DNA from: Struthio camelus
Taxonomy: Eukaryota > Chordata > Aves > Struthioniformes > Struthionidae
DNA length: 64,000 nt
Direction of reading: 5' to 3'
NCBI RefSeq assembly: GCF_040807025.1
Contig: NC_090964.1
Location: 8,890,214 to 8,954,213 of the forward strand
A program made the translations under genes and the position numbers. The notes beneath the pieces were generated by a model. That model saw nothing but the letters and a program-made list of their open reading frames with translations, was not told where the DNA came from and searched no databases. Below are positions 43,820-55,017 of this stretch, one piece after another (within the stretch, counting starts at the first letter, position 1; each line of letters opens with the position of its first letter).

Positions 43820-46800
43820 GATCTACTTAAAAAGTCACCAGTTGCGTCATCATGTTGAAAAACGACTACTTGGAATAAAAACTAATGCTGGCATCCTTTG
43901 CTACTTTTAGTCTGAAGCACTAACTCCCACAACAGAACGCTTCAGTTGTTCAGAGTCTGTCCCTTGATTTGAAAGTAAAATGTGCAGAGCCACACTTGCA
44001 TATCTAAAGAATGAGCTCTGTGTAGTAATAAGCGCCAGACACCTGATCCTGCCAGAATCAGAAGGAACAATCTAGCAACCAAGAACTAGTTTCACAAGAA
44101 GAATACATACAGTTTAATACGAATTTAGTAACACGCTTCTTTAAATGCTGAGCAAAGGAGGAGTCTTCTGCATATGAGAGAAAGCCACATACTGGTACCC
44201 TGTGCCAGATACCGCTCCAATTATTTCAATTAGAGCAATTTGCAGTACTGTCTTGAGGGAGCAGCAGAATATCAAACGTAGAATATAAAGCGAATCTGAA
44301 ATGGACTAAGACAATCATCTATGGTCTCAGCAACAGTCACAGTGTTTTAAGTCATACTGAAAGCTTGTTTCTGAGCTGTAGATCAACAGCACTTGTTCTA
44401 CATGACATTATGCCCTGTATGATCTTATTTTGAAAAAAAGCTTAAGAAGTTATGCTAATAGTCTAAAAACTGCTTCTCCAAAGATACCATGCCTTAACTT
44501 GCTGTACTTTTTCTTTGCTTCAAGATCTACCCAAGACAACACACATTTTCAAATTTGCAGCTGACTCTCCTTTCATGAAATAAAATTGAATCTATTTCAG
44601 TTACAATCCCAAAATTATACGTTCTCTAGACAGAGGAGAAGCAGCATAGGTTCACAGCACAGTTGGAAACACAAAGGTGCCAGAACTACAACGAAGAATT
44701 ATTCTCTTTTACTTGCTTGGGGGGGGGGGGGAAGGAATGAAAAACACTTACTGTCTCTGAAACCGTAATGGTTTCTTCTTCTACCTTAATATTCAGGCCT
44801 TGCCTGCACAATTACGTAAACTGTAAATTATGCAAAACCAATAATGCAATTCAGAAACTTGATTCAGGTTGGCAATAGAGTTGGCATTGCGCACAGAGAT
44901 TTGTTCTCCCAAAGCAATGCTGTGGACTATTTTTTAACCATTTTCTGCACTTCCTATTTATCAGAGCTCTAGCTTTGCTTATGAAAGTGGTAAGAGCTAT
45001 TTAGATTTGCCTAGGGAATTTATCCTTCTGACAGAGCAACAATAGAGAGAATACATAAATAGGGATTTCACATGACCACTGAGAATATAATCTTAAATGG
45101 GCACACGACTACCCAATCAGTCTCTGAAGAAAGCTTCCCAGCTATGCTAGGTGCACTGCAAGTTGACAAGTCCCATCAAAACCGTACACAAACCTCGTCT
45201 CCACGGCACGCATCTAACCTGATGTAGGAGCAGCAGCCGCTACCAACGTCGACAGCGGAACAAAGTAAGTTTGAAATCTCGCTATAGAGGTTTAAAATAA
45301 ACAAACGAAGAGGTTGCTACAGCACGGCACAAAGCACCATGACAGACTGAAGAACCACTGCTGAGATTTGTGTCTGGCCCACTCGGAACAAGAGAACAGA
45401 CACAAGCTGTAACATGCAAGCATCTGGGGGCTACGACATGGAAGGGTTTTAAGGTTGCAAATGACTCCATGAGAACGTTGAACTTGCACGTGGGACTCGG
45501 ACTGCTAAGGAACTAGACTGGCATGTGCTGTCACTGCAATGCATGCCAAACGCTTTCCAGAGAAATCATTTCAGTGTAGACATTCAGTTGAGACTCGTTT
45601 ACAGTTTTGATATGTCAACAACACAGTTTGGGGGAGGGGGGGAGGGAACACATTTGGAGAGAGTTTTGTATAACTTTTTTTTTTTTTTTTTTTGAAACAA
45701 GAACCCATCTGAACAAAAACCAATACTTCACTTGATAATAAAAATGAAGCAGGAATCCAATAAAAATCTGCTATACTACTTTGGAATAGAACAGTTTACA
45801 CATCAATATACTTAAGTTCTAGTGATCAAAATACAGCAGCGCAGCATAATTTTACTCTTTATGACACGTGCACACAAGTTTGCTCATAACTCAAACAACA
45901 ACAGGAAATAAACTTCGCCACGAGCCCAACATATTTGATGAATACTTGGAATGAGCAAAATACAACATGGTCAGCAAAAGGAAGCAGCTCATCCCCTCCC
46001 CTGTGGCAGCACCAGGATCTGCCTGGCTGCATGGGCAAAAGGATCAGGAATCTCATTTTTCCTAAAATCATCATCCCTGTTCATCTCAGCTGGCTTAAGA
46101 AGCCTCTGAAGTCCAGCTCAGGAATGTTTCGCCCCATCTCCTCAAGATTCGCGTGTAGGCTCTCACTCAGTTTTTTTGCCCCCAGTGGTCCCCATGATAC
46201 AGATGCTAATCAACTTTATCTGACAACTTGACTTGTCAGATTCAAGCAACTTGCAGATAATCTTAGGATAACACCTATGATGGTAAACTCCTATATAAGA
46301 TTGACCTAGAACTAGCTTTTCAAAATACATCCACATCATCTAAATTTGAAGACATCTTTCAAGAAAGTAAGTTTTTTTTCTTTTGTAAATACTAATAAAC
46401 TCTTAACTTTACATCAAGCTGTGAGGTGAAAATCTATTTAGATACTTCTACCAAGGATAGCTGTTTAGATGGATAGATGGTTAGGATAGACGAGGGGTCC
46501 ATAACCCTTAAATTCCCATCACAGCAATGGTGATGTGGAGCTATACCACTTCATCTATGTGTACAATATTAAAGATAAAAAAAAAAAGGCTACATAGCTA
46601 CTGCACATACAGCACAATTATTTCAGCATGTCACAGCAGTAGTAATGCTATTATCATTATGTGTAAACATTTTTATCATTATGTGCAGGAAATAAACTAT
46701 GAATAAAGTTATACTCAAACTATAAGCCAGAATCAGAAATCTTAGATTTTTCCTTATGTATAATGCTATAGTCATTTATCCAAAAGATACTGGGACTCCA

Positions 46801-47207
46801 GTTTCCACTTTTATAGAAGAGTGCTATAAAATCTAAGGCAGCCTTTTGGGTAGTAGAGAAAGGCCATCCTCACAAACTTATACAAGTTTGAAGTCCTACT
46901 CTTGATGAAAATATATCCTTTCAGCTTTTTAAAAAGAAATTCAAGAAGTTCACAAAAATTCCTGTAAAACCAGCATAATTCAAAACACAAGTGCTTCCTT
47001 CCAATGCCACATCATGAGAAACTTCTGCAACTCCTCAATGTTTTAATCTTTCCCTCTTGTGATATTACATACATATGCTCCTCTAGACATATAGCTTGCA
47101 TCATAAATATGTTATTTTAGCTGATGGGAGGATCATTCTATGCAGAGAAATTTGTAGATTTCTCTTGTTCCATACAATTCAAGCTGAACATAATAGTTAG
47201 AATAGTT

Positions 47208-47385
47208 AAACGCTGGAATAAGTTGCCTATAGAGCATGCTGAGTATCAATGTTAAAGCTTTTTAGAGAGAAGGTTACACACGTTCGAAAGGGTTTAGAAT
47301 TGAGCTGTTCTTGCCCTAGGGCAGAAAAAAAATAGGTGAGATGACCTCTTCAGGTGCCTACGAGCCCTTTCTTCTGTGAATATTT
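47208..47385 (+). repeat. Old CR1 LINE 3'-end fragment
   Basis: The segment runs from CGCTGGAATAAGTTGCCTAT, through TTAAAGCTTTTTAGAGAGAA, to AGATGACCTCTTCAGGTGCC and CCTTTCTTCTGTGAA. This follows the order of the CR1 3' end (GGAATAGATTGCCTAGAGAG ... GATGACCTCTCGAGGTCCC ... TTCTATGAT). CR1 is the dominant LINE of birds and other sauropsids, and the strong divergence indicates an old copy. Confidence 0.6.
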
Positions 47386-48300
47386 ACCTGTATATACTTT
47401 ATCTGCAAAGCACTGTTTGAACATTAGCTTCCTAATACTTCTAATGCATTACTTCTACTTTCGTTCACGTGCGCCACAGCATTGGATTTAAGCCCAAATC
47501 AGCTGCAGAGCCAGAAAGAGATCTGGATTACTGCTTCCAATAAAATACACAACTCGTTAAACCAATGCAGCTCCATTTCAGCAGGTAGCAGGCCCAAATC
47601 TGTTCTGAGACGCCTCGACTGGTGATCTGCTGTTAACAGCATTACAACATTTCACAGGATCACAACATACACACAGAGACATGCCTCCTACTCACCCCCT
47701 CTCCACCCTGGTACCTACAGCAGAAATTCGGCTCCTCCCTCCTCTCAGGCTCAGACACTGCAGCAGCTCGGTTTTGGCTCTCGAGGGTTGGAGGTGCCCC
47801 TCCTCTACCCACTCAGCAGGAAGAGGCAGCAAGTGGGGCCTGAGCCAGCAGTGAGCTGTTCCCCATCTCCCCAGGGTGGAGGTGGCAAGCAGGTTAGAGC
47901 AACCACCTTGATTTCACACAAGGGAGAACATTCATGCAAAGCAGAATTTGGACGTTTAATGTTTCTGATACCGAGTCTGTTATGAAATGACCGCGCTGAT
48001 CTTGCAAAGACATGCATAAAACTGCAAGCAAACCAGTCCCTTTTGCTGGACACTAAGGTAGTAGCGGCTTCACCGGTAAGCGTGCGCTTCATGCTCTCCA
48101 GGAATAAGAACTAAATCTCCAAAATTGTTTCAGTTACTCATGAAAAGAGAACATATTAGAGCATGAGGGAATACACAGCAAAGACATTTTATTTGAACAC
48201 ACACAAAACCAACGAGGTAGACTGTTTTAAGTTTCATACCTTAATACGCAAGACAGTGCTACCTAGCAGCTAAAGGCAATCGCTATTTCAGACAATAGCA

Positions 48301-48440
48301 CGCTGTGCGGTCTTGGGCAGGCTATTGTCAGTTGGCTTCATTCTTCCAGGAGGAAAAACACAGAACTAATACCTACTTTTACAGAAACATTAAGTTTCTA
48401 TCTGAAACGCTCTAAGCACCTAGTAGCGCTATTGAAAGCC
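48301..48440 (+). repeat. MIR-like SINE fragment
   Basis: CGCTGTGCGGTCTTGGGCAG, then AACTAATACCTACTTTTACA and CGCTCTAAGCACCTAGTAGC, follow the MIR order (GCTGTGTGACCTTGGGCAAG ... AATAGTACCTACCTCATAGG ... AAGCGCTTAGAACAGTG). The copy is diverged, and upstream bases may also belong to it. Confidence 0.45.
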
Positions 48441-49289
48441 CTCCATCCACCAGCACTCCTCAGGAATTTGTGCACAGAATGACTGAACATAGATATAGTC
48501 TGTTTTCAATTCTAGGCAGGGTTTTGAGAGTGCACATAAAATACACTAAAGGCCTAATCAGAAACCCACCAGAAGTACGGTATGGCACCAAAAAAGATGC
48601 TACAAAAAACCCCAACAATCTTCACAGCGCAGCACCAGGCCAAGAACACGGCTGCAAATATTAAGACACCCCAAAAAAACCACCTGACTCGCTTTTTTTT
48701 TTTCTTTCTTTTTTTTTTTTTAAAGTAAAGCAAACAAAATAATCTGAATCACTGTTTGTACTGGTTATTTTAATTTCCTTTCTATGAATCAAAGAGCATA
48801 AGGGGCTGTATCTGTTTTTTCAACAGTTAAACATTATTAAACAGTTTCCCTTTGCAGCACAATTTTGGCAGGCAAGCATACAAAGTAAGAAGTTAAAGAA
48901 GTAAAGAAGTAAGAATTCCCAGACAAATAATAACAAGTATCTAAGATGAATCCTGCTGACTCTCTGGCTCCTAAATTAAAACATCCCAGAGAAATGGAAA
49001 GGCTCTTCACCTAAAGTGTTCAAGTTAGTCAGGTCTACTTCACAGGATAAAATAGCTAGCATATATTGGAAACAATACTGCATATTGCGTACTTCAGCTT
49101 CTAAACTTTGATCTCAAGAAAACTAGTATAAAATTCATGCTATGTATTGCAGCTTCATAAAATTTAAAAGAAATTATAAGCTACACCCCTCACAAAGTAT
49201 TTCCCAGTCCTGGCATACATACATTTTATTCACCTCCCTTTAACAACAGCCTTAATGGAGGTAACAAGTAAAAGTGATACCTAACTCAC

Positions 49290-49336
49290 CTTAACAAAAT
49301 TACGCTGCCTCGGTCTTCAACAGTTGTTTGTTTGCA
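49290..49336 (-). other. NFYC: Candidate 47-nt alternative 5' exon of NFYC
   Basis: A strong acceptor (a run of ten T, then CATTAAAG) and a consensus donor (AAG|GTGAGT) bound 47 nt without an ATG. The length is not a multiple of three. If joined after the exon at 50757-50844, the frame opened there would meet a TGA within seven codons, leaving the usual ATG in coding exon 1. Expression is unknown. Confidence 0.35.
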
Positions 49337-50756
49337 CTTTAATGAAAAAAAAAAACAGACAGAAACGTGGAGGTACCTTGCTCTCAGAGGCACAATGCAT
49401 CTTACTCAGAGTTGTACCACGCAGGATTGAAATTTCACAGCTGCAGTGACAAAGTAATCACAAAACAAATGTACTTGTCGCACACAAAAATACAGTATGA
49501 TAATATTATTAAGAAGTCAAAAAGTTGAAATCTGACAAAAATATTTTCAAGACCCATAAGCACTATTTGGCAGCAACAATCAACAGTGTTAGCAAAGTTA
49601 CAGACGCTATTTATTCAGAAAGTACTTGAAATATTTCAAAATCCAATGATAGCTTTAGGCTTTTGTGAAACCTATTCAGTACCTATTAATACAAAGGCAT
49701 TCATTTAAGAGACCACCTTGGACTCTGCTGTCCTCAACAGCTCACCAAGCTTAAACTTAGCAGCATTATGTGTAAAAGGGGTCTGGTTTAGCATTTGGTT
49801 TCATTTATCTATTTCTTCTTTTGTTTTGTATTCTGGGCACAAGTTCTGATCACGCAATATACATGTTTACAAATTGGGAATTTTTTAAATATTAGTCTTT
49901 ATGTACTTTCAATTATTTATAAATAACTCTGCATGAAATTAAGAGTTTTCTGCATTAAAAAAGGCCTTTGAATGCCCTCATATTTTCTTAGTCTTTTGAT
50001 AGCCAATAATTTAACTGGCTGAAAGAACTACATTGGGTGATTGCTATTAACCTCCTAGTTAAACCAGGAACCAGTCAGCACTTGGATCAGACAGCAGTCA
50101 TATGATACTGCACTAACACATAGATGCTGCAGCACATTTAGGGCAAAGTTATGCTTTAATTTTAATGCGGTCCTAAGCGGTGCATGTTTCTTTGCTCTTC
50201 TGTTGCATTTTTAGGCTCAGCCACCATTCTGCTGGAGTAGGAAAGGGAAAGGTGGGGAAAAAACATTTAAAAAATCACACCAAAACAGCAGCAGAAACAA
50301 CTTAGAAAAACATAAATGGCAAACGAGTTATTCACAAGAACTTGTGACAATTTTAGAGCAAAGAGAAAGGCTGTACTAATCTACGATCATTATGTCTTCT
50401 GAAAACCTTGTTATTCAGAAAAATAAGATAAACACATGGCTTATATTTTATAAAAGATGCATTTGGGGGCTGCAGGGTTATTTTTGTATAGGGATTATTT
50501 GAATATTCAACATCCCTATTTTCCTCTTTACTCACTCTTATCCGTTAATTAGCGAATAAGGCCTTGCAAAAGTTAAGTTCAAAATATGATTTTCATCAGA
50601 GGCAAAAGGCTCGTTTCTAAGATCAGACCTTACTTAAATGAACCAAAACCTATACTGCTGAACAGGCAAAAAGGATGGTCTGATCAGGTCTTTTTTCATT
50701 TCTGCTTTTTATGATCTTGTACTATAAACACGCAAATCTATATACCTCTGGGTCAC

Positions 50757-50844
50757 CTTCAGTGGATGAAGAAGACAAATGAGAGCGATCCATTTTGATT
50801 CATCAGAAAGTGACCAAATAAGATAGCAAACTATAAATAGTCAA
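50757..50844 (-). CDS. NFYC: Candidate upstream NFYC exon with in-frame ATG (N-terminal extension)
   Basis: An 88-nt segment is bounded by an acceptor with a good pyrimidine tract (ATTTTCTTCAG) and a donor AAG|GTGACC. An ATG at 50793-50791 in strong context (AAAATGG) opens MDRSHLSSSSTE plus one base. Splicing to coding exon 1 completes a GAT codon and continues D-I-R-M-S-T, exactly in frame, giving a 350-residue protein with a Ser-rich, 15-residue extension. It could also act only as 5' UTR. The phase match and Kozak context support coding use. Confidence 0.5.
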
Positions 50845-52620
50845 CTGAAGAAAATTCCCCCCAAACAAGAGACCTTAGCATATAGAAATTCTTAGTTTTT
50901 GAGAACAAAACTAAAAAAAAAAAACAAACTTTCTGGAACTCCTGGGAAGAATTGGCAGGTCTCCTGAAGTCTGATCTTGCAATCAGTGCCCTTATTAGAG
51001 TTGCTATATTTTTTCTCCTTCTGAAGCATAAACTATTTTTGTAATTAAAACATTATAACAAGGACAGTTTAAGTTAGCAACCATACAAATTTAATTCACT
51101 TACTACAGGGGCAGACCACCAAGCCCCAAAATTAAGAAACTGCTTCATATGACCACACTATTAAAATATAGATGCCACGCTACATTATATAAATGCAAGA
51201 TCCTAGTCCGATTAAAAAAAAAAAAAAAAGGCGAAAAAAACCCGAACACTGGCTTGAAAGGTGACCTCTTGCGGGCATCCACCACCATTATACAGAGGCA
51301 GACATACATCCTCCTCCCCTCCCCCAGCCACTGAGGCTTTCAACCCAGGGACAGCAATTTCTCACAATAAACTTGTCCTTTAAACCTCTATTATATGTAC
51401 TGCCAGTTAAGTAAATAATAAAAAAAAGAAGGCACACAGCAGTCCCTCAAACAAAAATAAGAGCCTGTTTTCTAAGCCTGCATTTCTAGCATGTTAAACT
51501 GCTATGAAAGCCAAGGGGACCTTTGGGGCACAGGGAACACGCACCTCACTTCACTGAGCAGAGTAAAATGGGTTACAAGCATGTTTCCTTCCCCCTGCAG
51601 TGCCAGAAGAAAAAGTCAGGAACTGGTGTCATTTGTAAATAAATCCCTTTACAGTGCTACTAAAAGTTTTATATTTTTCCTGCTGCTCTTGACCTAGAAA
51701 GATCAAAAAGGACCTACTCTTACACAGCTATAACCTCTTGCAATTTTAAAAAATGAAAAATGGTAAATATTTGAGTGCAATAAAGACTTCCACAGGATTT
51801 CTTATTTTACCTTAAAGTAGCTGCACATTTCTCTGCCTTTTGCCACTCTTCAAAAGCATATAGCAGCTGAACGCATCCCGATTTCAAGGAAAATTTTAAA
51901 GTGTCTCTAATAGGTAACATTCCACTTTTGCTTGAAGATGTTAACAATGACCTTCATGTTGACAGTAAAATCCACTGATTCCAGCTGACAGCCTGCTAAA
52001 GAAGTTACTGCTGTTTCATTAACATACTATAACAGCCACCTATTATTAATAGATGACTCTTGGTGACATGTTCCTCATTCGATCCCCTTCTCAGATTTGA
52101 AACTAGTATGACAAACCACAAGCCACAGGAAATTGAAGAAGCTTTGTCTGAGAAAAGGTGATGTTGCTCATCAGTCTTAATTAAAATGAATATATCCAAA
52201 ATAATACTTGAAGGCTGTAACGATTCAAAGAAGTTTAATCCCAAGATATAGTCCTTTGTTAGCAATTAACGTCAATGTGCAGAGTCTCTTAAGGTTCAGA
52301 GAAACGAGCAAGGGCCCACTTCTTTTTTCTCAAAAAACGTTGCACAACATAATTACCCCTACTTTCCAAAACAGTACTTTTAAGGCCAGTAATTAACGAT
52401 CGGAAAAAAAAAAAAAAAAGGAGATAAGAGGCAGTCTGTGTCACACAGTTGACCCATGACAAGGCAAGGACTGTAACAGCAACGTTTAGCATCTTTCAGT
52501 ATGAGTGGAGGAGAAAGAACGCCTGCAATGTGCTTTGACTCCTTACGAGAACTAACTTTAATTTCAATCTGCCAACTATTCTTTTTGTCCTCAATGCCCT
52601 CGGCCCTGGGGACCAGCTTC
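50845..52620 (-). other. NFYC: NFYC 5' intron, distal AT-rich part
   Basis: AT-rich intronic DNA with A runs at 51215-51229 and 52405-52420. No exon or repeat family was recognised. Confidence 0.7.
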
Positions 52621-53501
52621 ATTTTTCAACTTTGATTTCTTTCCTTTTTTTTTTTTTTCTTCTCCTTTTCCTCCCCCCCCCCCTCCAGTTCAAAGTGCCA
52701 CAAACAAACTTTGTCCTTCATTCTCGAAACTCGGAGCAGCGGTATTTCAAGGTCACTCCGGCTTGCGAAGGAAGGCCTAGCTCCGGCAACTTCTCCCGCG
52801 GCACCCTTCGGAGGACAAGGGCCCCGCCGGAGCCCAGCGCGCCCGGAGCCGGGCACGGCGCCGGGGAGAGCCGAGAAAAAGGCCTTACGCGGGCAAACTT
52901 CTCGGCTAAGACGCGCTCTCACCCCGTTTCGCCGCCTGTCACCGCTCGGCTGCGGCGCTCCGATGACCTTCAGTGCTTGTGTGCAAATATAAAGGAAAAC
53001 AAAGGGCTGCTTATACTTGTCAGGAGCGGGGCTGACGTCTCCCGGGGGGCCGCGGGCCTCCGCCGCCCCCGGCGCCCGGCTCTGCCGGCCGCCCCGGGCC
53101 GGGCGGCCCGGCCAAGGGCAGCGGGACCCCGCGGCGGCGGACACGGCCGCGGCACCGCTGCCATTTTGCGCCCCCCCCCCTCCCCCAACAACACCGCTCC
53201 CGCCCCGGTTAACGGCGCGGCCGCCCCGCGGGGCCCGGCCCCGCGCTGCCCCCGGCCGTGCCCGCCGCCGCCCGGACAGCGGCAGACGGGGGGGGGGGGG
53301 GGAGGGAAGGGTCCCGCGCCCCAGCGCCGGCCCCGCTCGGCGGGGCGCTCCCGCCTCCCCGCCGCACAAAGGCGGCCGCCACCGCCGGCCACCGGCGAGG
53401 GATCTCCCCCCCCCGCCGCCACCGCCACCACCGGAGCCCGCGCCCCCGGGCCGCTCCCGCCATCCCGGTCAGCCCGGCCCCGGCCGCCGCCATCGACTCA
53501 C

Positions 53502-53640
53502 CGGGCCGGCGCTGCCGAGGGCGCTGCCCGCCGGCGGCGGCCGCCCCGCCATTCCCTTTGTCTTTGAGCTGACCCCTGCCTGCCGGGACGCCGCGTCCCC
53601 GCCGGACCGGGGCAGCGCCTGCCCCTTTAACGGCCGCCTC
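53502..53640 (-). other. NFYC: Candidate NFYC first noncoding exon (exon 1b)
   Basis: The low end is set by the donor CCCG|GTGAGTCG. The high end is estimated: CCAAT boxes at 53686-53690 and 53728-53732 should lie 50-100 bp upstream of the start. The sequence includes AGCTCAAAGACAAAGGGAA and a CGGCGGGCAGCG run. Its 5' limit is uncertain. Confidence 0.5.
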
Positions 53641-53685
53641 TCAGCCTACCCTGCTGCCCACGCCCAGCCCGGCCCGCCCGCGCTC

Positions 53686-53732
53686 ATTGGCTGCGCGCCG
53701 CCGGGGGCCCCGCGGCCCCGCGCGCCCATTGG
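53686..53732 (-). promoter_or_regulatory. CCAAT-box pair, proximal
   Basis: Two CCAAT pentamers on the minus strand (plus-strand ATTGG at 53686-53690 and 53728-53732) sit 42 bp apart, each in the context AGCCAAT that NF-Y prefers. The spacing is about four helical turns. Confidence 0.7.
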
Positions 53733-53781
53733 CTGGCGCCGGCGGCGCAACCTCGCCGTCCGCTTCCTGTTGTAAAGTTAC

Positions 53782-53860
53782 CTTGAGCGGCGGCCGCGGG
53801 GTCAGAGCGCGTCCCGCCGAGCGCCCGCAGCCGCCGCGCCCCCCCGAAGCGCGGCCCGCG
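53782..53860 (-). other. NFYC: Candidate NFYC first noncoding exon (exon 1a)
   Basis: The low end is set by the donor CTCAAG|GTAACTTTAC. The upstream CCAAT pair at 53881-53942 would place a start near 53830-53870. An ETS-like GGAAGCGG follows just inside the intron. The 5' limit is an estimate. Confidence 0.4.
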
Positions 53861-53880
53861 GGCTCTCGCCGCCCGCCCCT

Positions 53881-53942
53881 ATTGGCTGCCCGGCTCCTAT
53901 TCAAACAGCGGGGGGGGGGGCCGTGGAGCGGCTCCTGATTGG
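53881..53942 (-). promoter_or_regulatory. CCAAT-box pair, distal
   Basis: Plus-strand ATTGG at 53881-53885 and 53938-53942, so CCAAT on the minus strand. The first has the AGCCAAT context and the second GGCCAATCA. Both are suitable NF-Y sites for exon 1a. Confidence 0.65.
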
Positions 53943-54057
53943 CCCGCCAAGCTGTCACTCCAGCTGGGGCCCACCCCCTCCCCCCCCCGCGCCGCGTCAC
54001 GGGGCGCCGAGCGCACCGGCGGGTCACGGGGGAGCGCGCGGGCGTCGGCGGGGCGGG

Positions 54058-54300
54058 GACACACGCGGGCACGCGCCGCACGTGGGCATGCGCCTGCTGC
54101 GCGCGCTTTCTCGACGCGCAGGTGCACACACGCAAGGTGCACGCACTTGCACGATGTGCACGGGAGCACGCACACACACGTGTGCAAGGTGCACACACAC
54201 GGGATATGCACTTGCACAACGTGCACCTACATGAGGTGCGTGCGCTCGCCCAATGTGCAGCGCACACACACGCGCACAACGTGTGCGCAGCCCTCCCACA
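54058..54300. repeat. Degenerate alternating purine-pyrimidine (CA/CG) tract
   Basis: About 240 bp consist largely of CACA, GTGCAC, CGCGC and TGCA words, with a loose repeat of type GTGCACACACACGGGATATG. Such alternating sequence is prone to form Z-DNA. It borders the distal end of the NFYC promoter island. A Cys-rich open frame across it is an artefact of the repeat. Confidence 0.8.
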
Positions 54301-54984
54301 ATCTGCAATTGCAGCACTGGTGCAGAGGGAGGAAGATACCTCCTGGGGCTCTTTCCTGAGTGGAGCTGGAGGCAGAGCTACCCACCGTCTCGGTCAGCAC
54401 TACGCTGAGTTCGGCTCAAGCGCTACAGTAGTCCTCTGCAAGACTACACGGCTTGTTTTCATCTAACTTTGCCCATAAGCGCTCACCGTGACATCTCTTG
54501 AGTTTTTAATACTACACTGTATGTGAAGAACTGTCTGCCCTGCCGCTCACACAGCACACACGCAGCAGTATTTGACACTAGGAGAGGCAGCAATCTAAAA
54601 CATCACAACAGAAATAATATTGCAGAAATCCCTGGCCAGACATCACAGATGAAACCCACAAGACACCTCTTTCCTCTCCCTCTGCTTCTTTGTATGCAAA
54701 AAGCTACAAACTCTTCTGTTTGCTAGGTTGAGGGTGGAGGACACCATCCGACAAAACTTCTGTGGAATCCTTCCTGGAGACCTGCAGTGAACAGACTCAC
54801 TGAGCCCATCGGGCTTATGAGCAGCCACACAAACGGGGCCAGTGTAAGTTGGCATCTTCAAAGAAGGATGCACTGGTCACATGAGAGCCACAGTTCAACG
54901 TTTGGTGGCACTGCTGCTCAGAGCTCCTTCCACCTCCGATCCAACAAGAACATTTGCGTGGCCATGTAGCAACCTGGATCAAAT

Positions 54985-55017
54985 ACATACACACACACAC
55001 ATATATAGATGTATATA
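54985..55017. repeat. (CA)n/(TA)n microsatellite
   Basis: About eight CA units run into TATATA words. Confidence 0.9.

Larger units (their letters stand above)
38796..50756 (-). other. NFYC: NFYC 5' introns
   Basis: About 12 kb of mostly AT-rich intronic DNA upstream of the main initiator exon. It contains a candidate 47-nt exon (49290-49336), an old CR1 fragment, a MIR-like fragment, a (CTTT)n run at 39118-39139, G runs near 41406-41418 and 44719-44732, short tandem duplications at 41.7-41.9 kb, and an unexplained GC-richer segment at 43480-43820. No other gene was recognised. Confidence 0.7.
52700..54060 (-). promoter_or_regulatory. NFYC: CpG island, main NFYC promoter region
   Basis: This is a sharply bounded island of very GC- and CpG-rich DNA containing two candidate minus-strand first exons (ends at 53502 and 53782), each with a consensus donor. 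Each has a pair of CCAAT boxes just upstream on the sense strand. No TATA box is apparent. A run of 14 G at 53289-53302 and other G runs could form quadruplexes in intron 1 DNA. Confidence 0.7.

Noticed and set aside
52632..53567. A 311-codon plus-strand open frame and overlapping minus-strand frames in the CpG island
   Set aside because: GC-rich, Pro/Arg-rich translation of the NFYC promoter island with no conserved domain. Frames are long on both strands.
53641..54279. A Cys-rich minus-strand open frame that looks like a secreted peptide
   Set aside because: The Cys pattern is the translation of the alternating CA/GT/GC repeat and continues into promoter CpG-island sequence.
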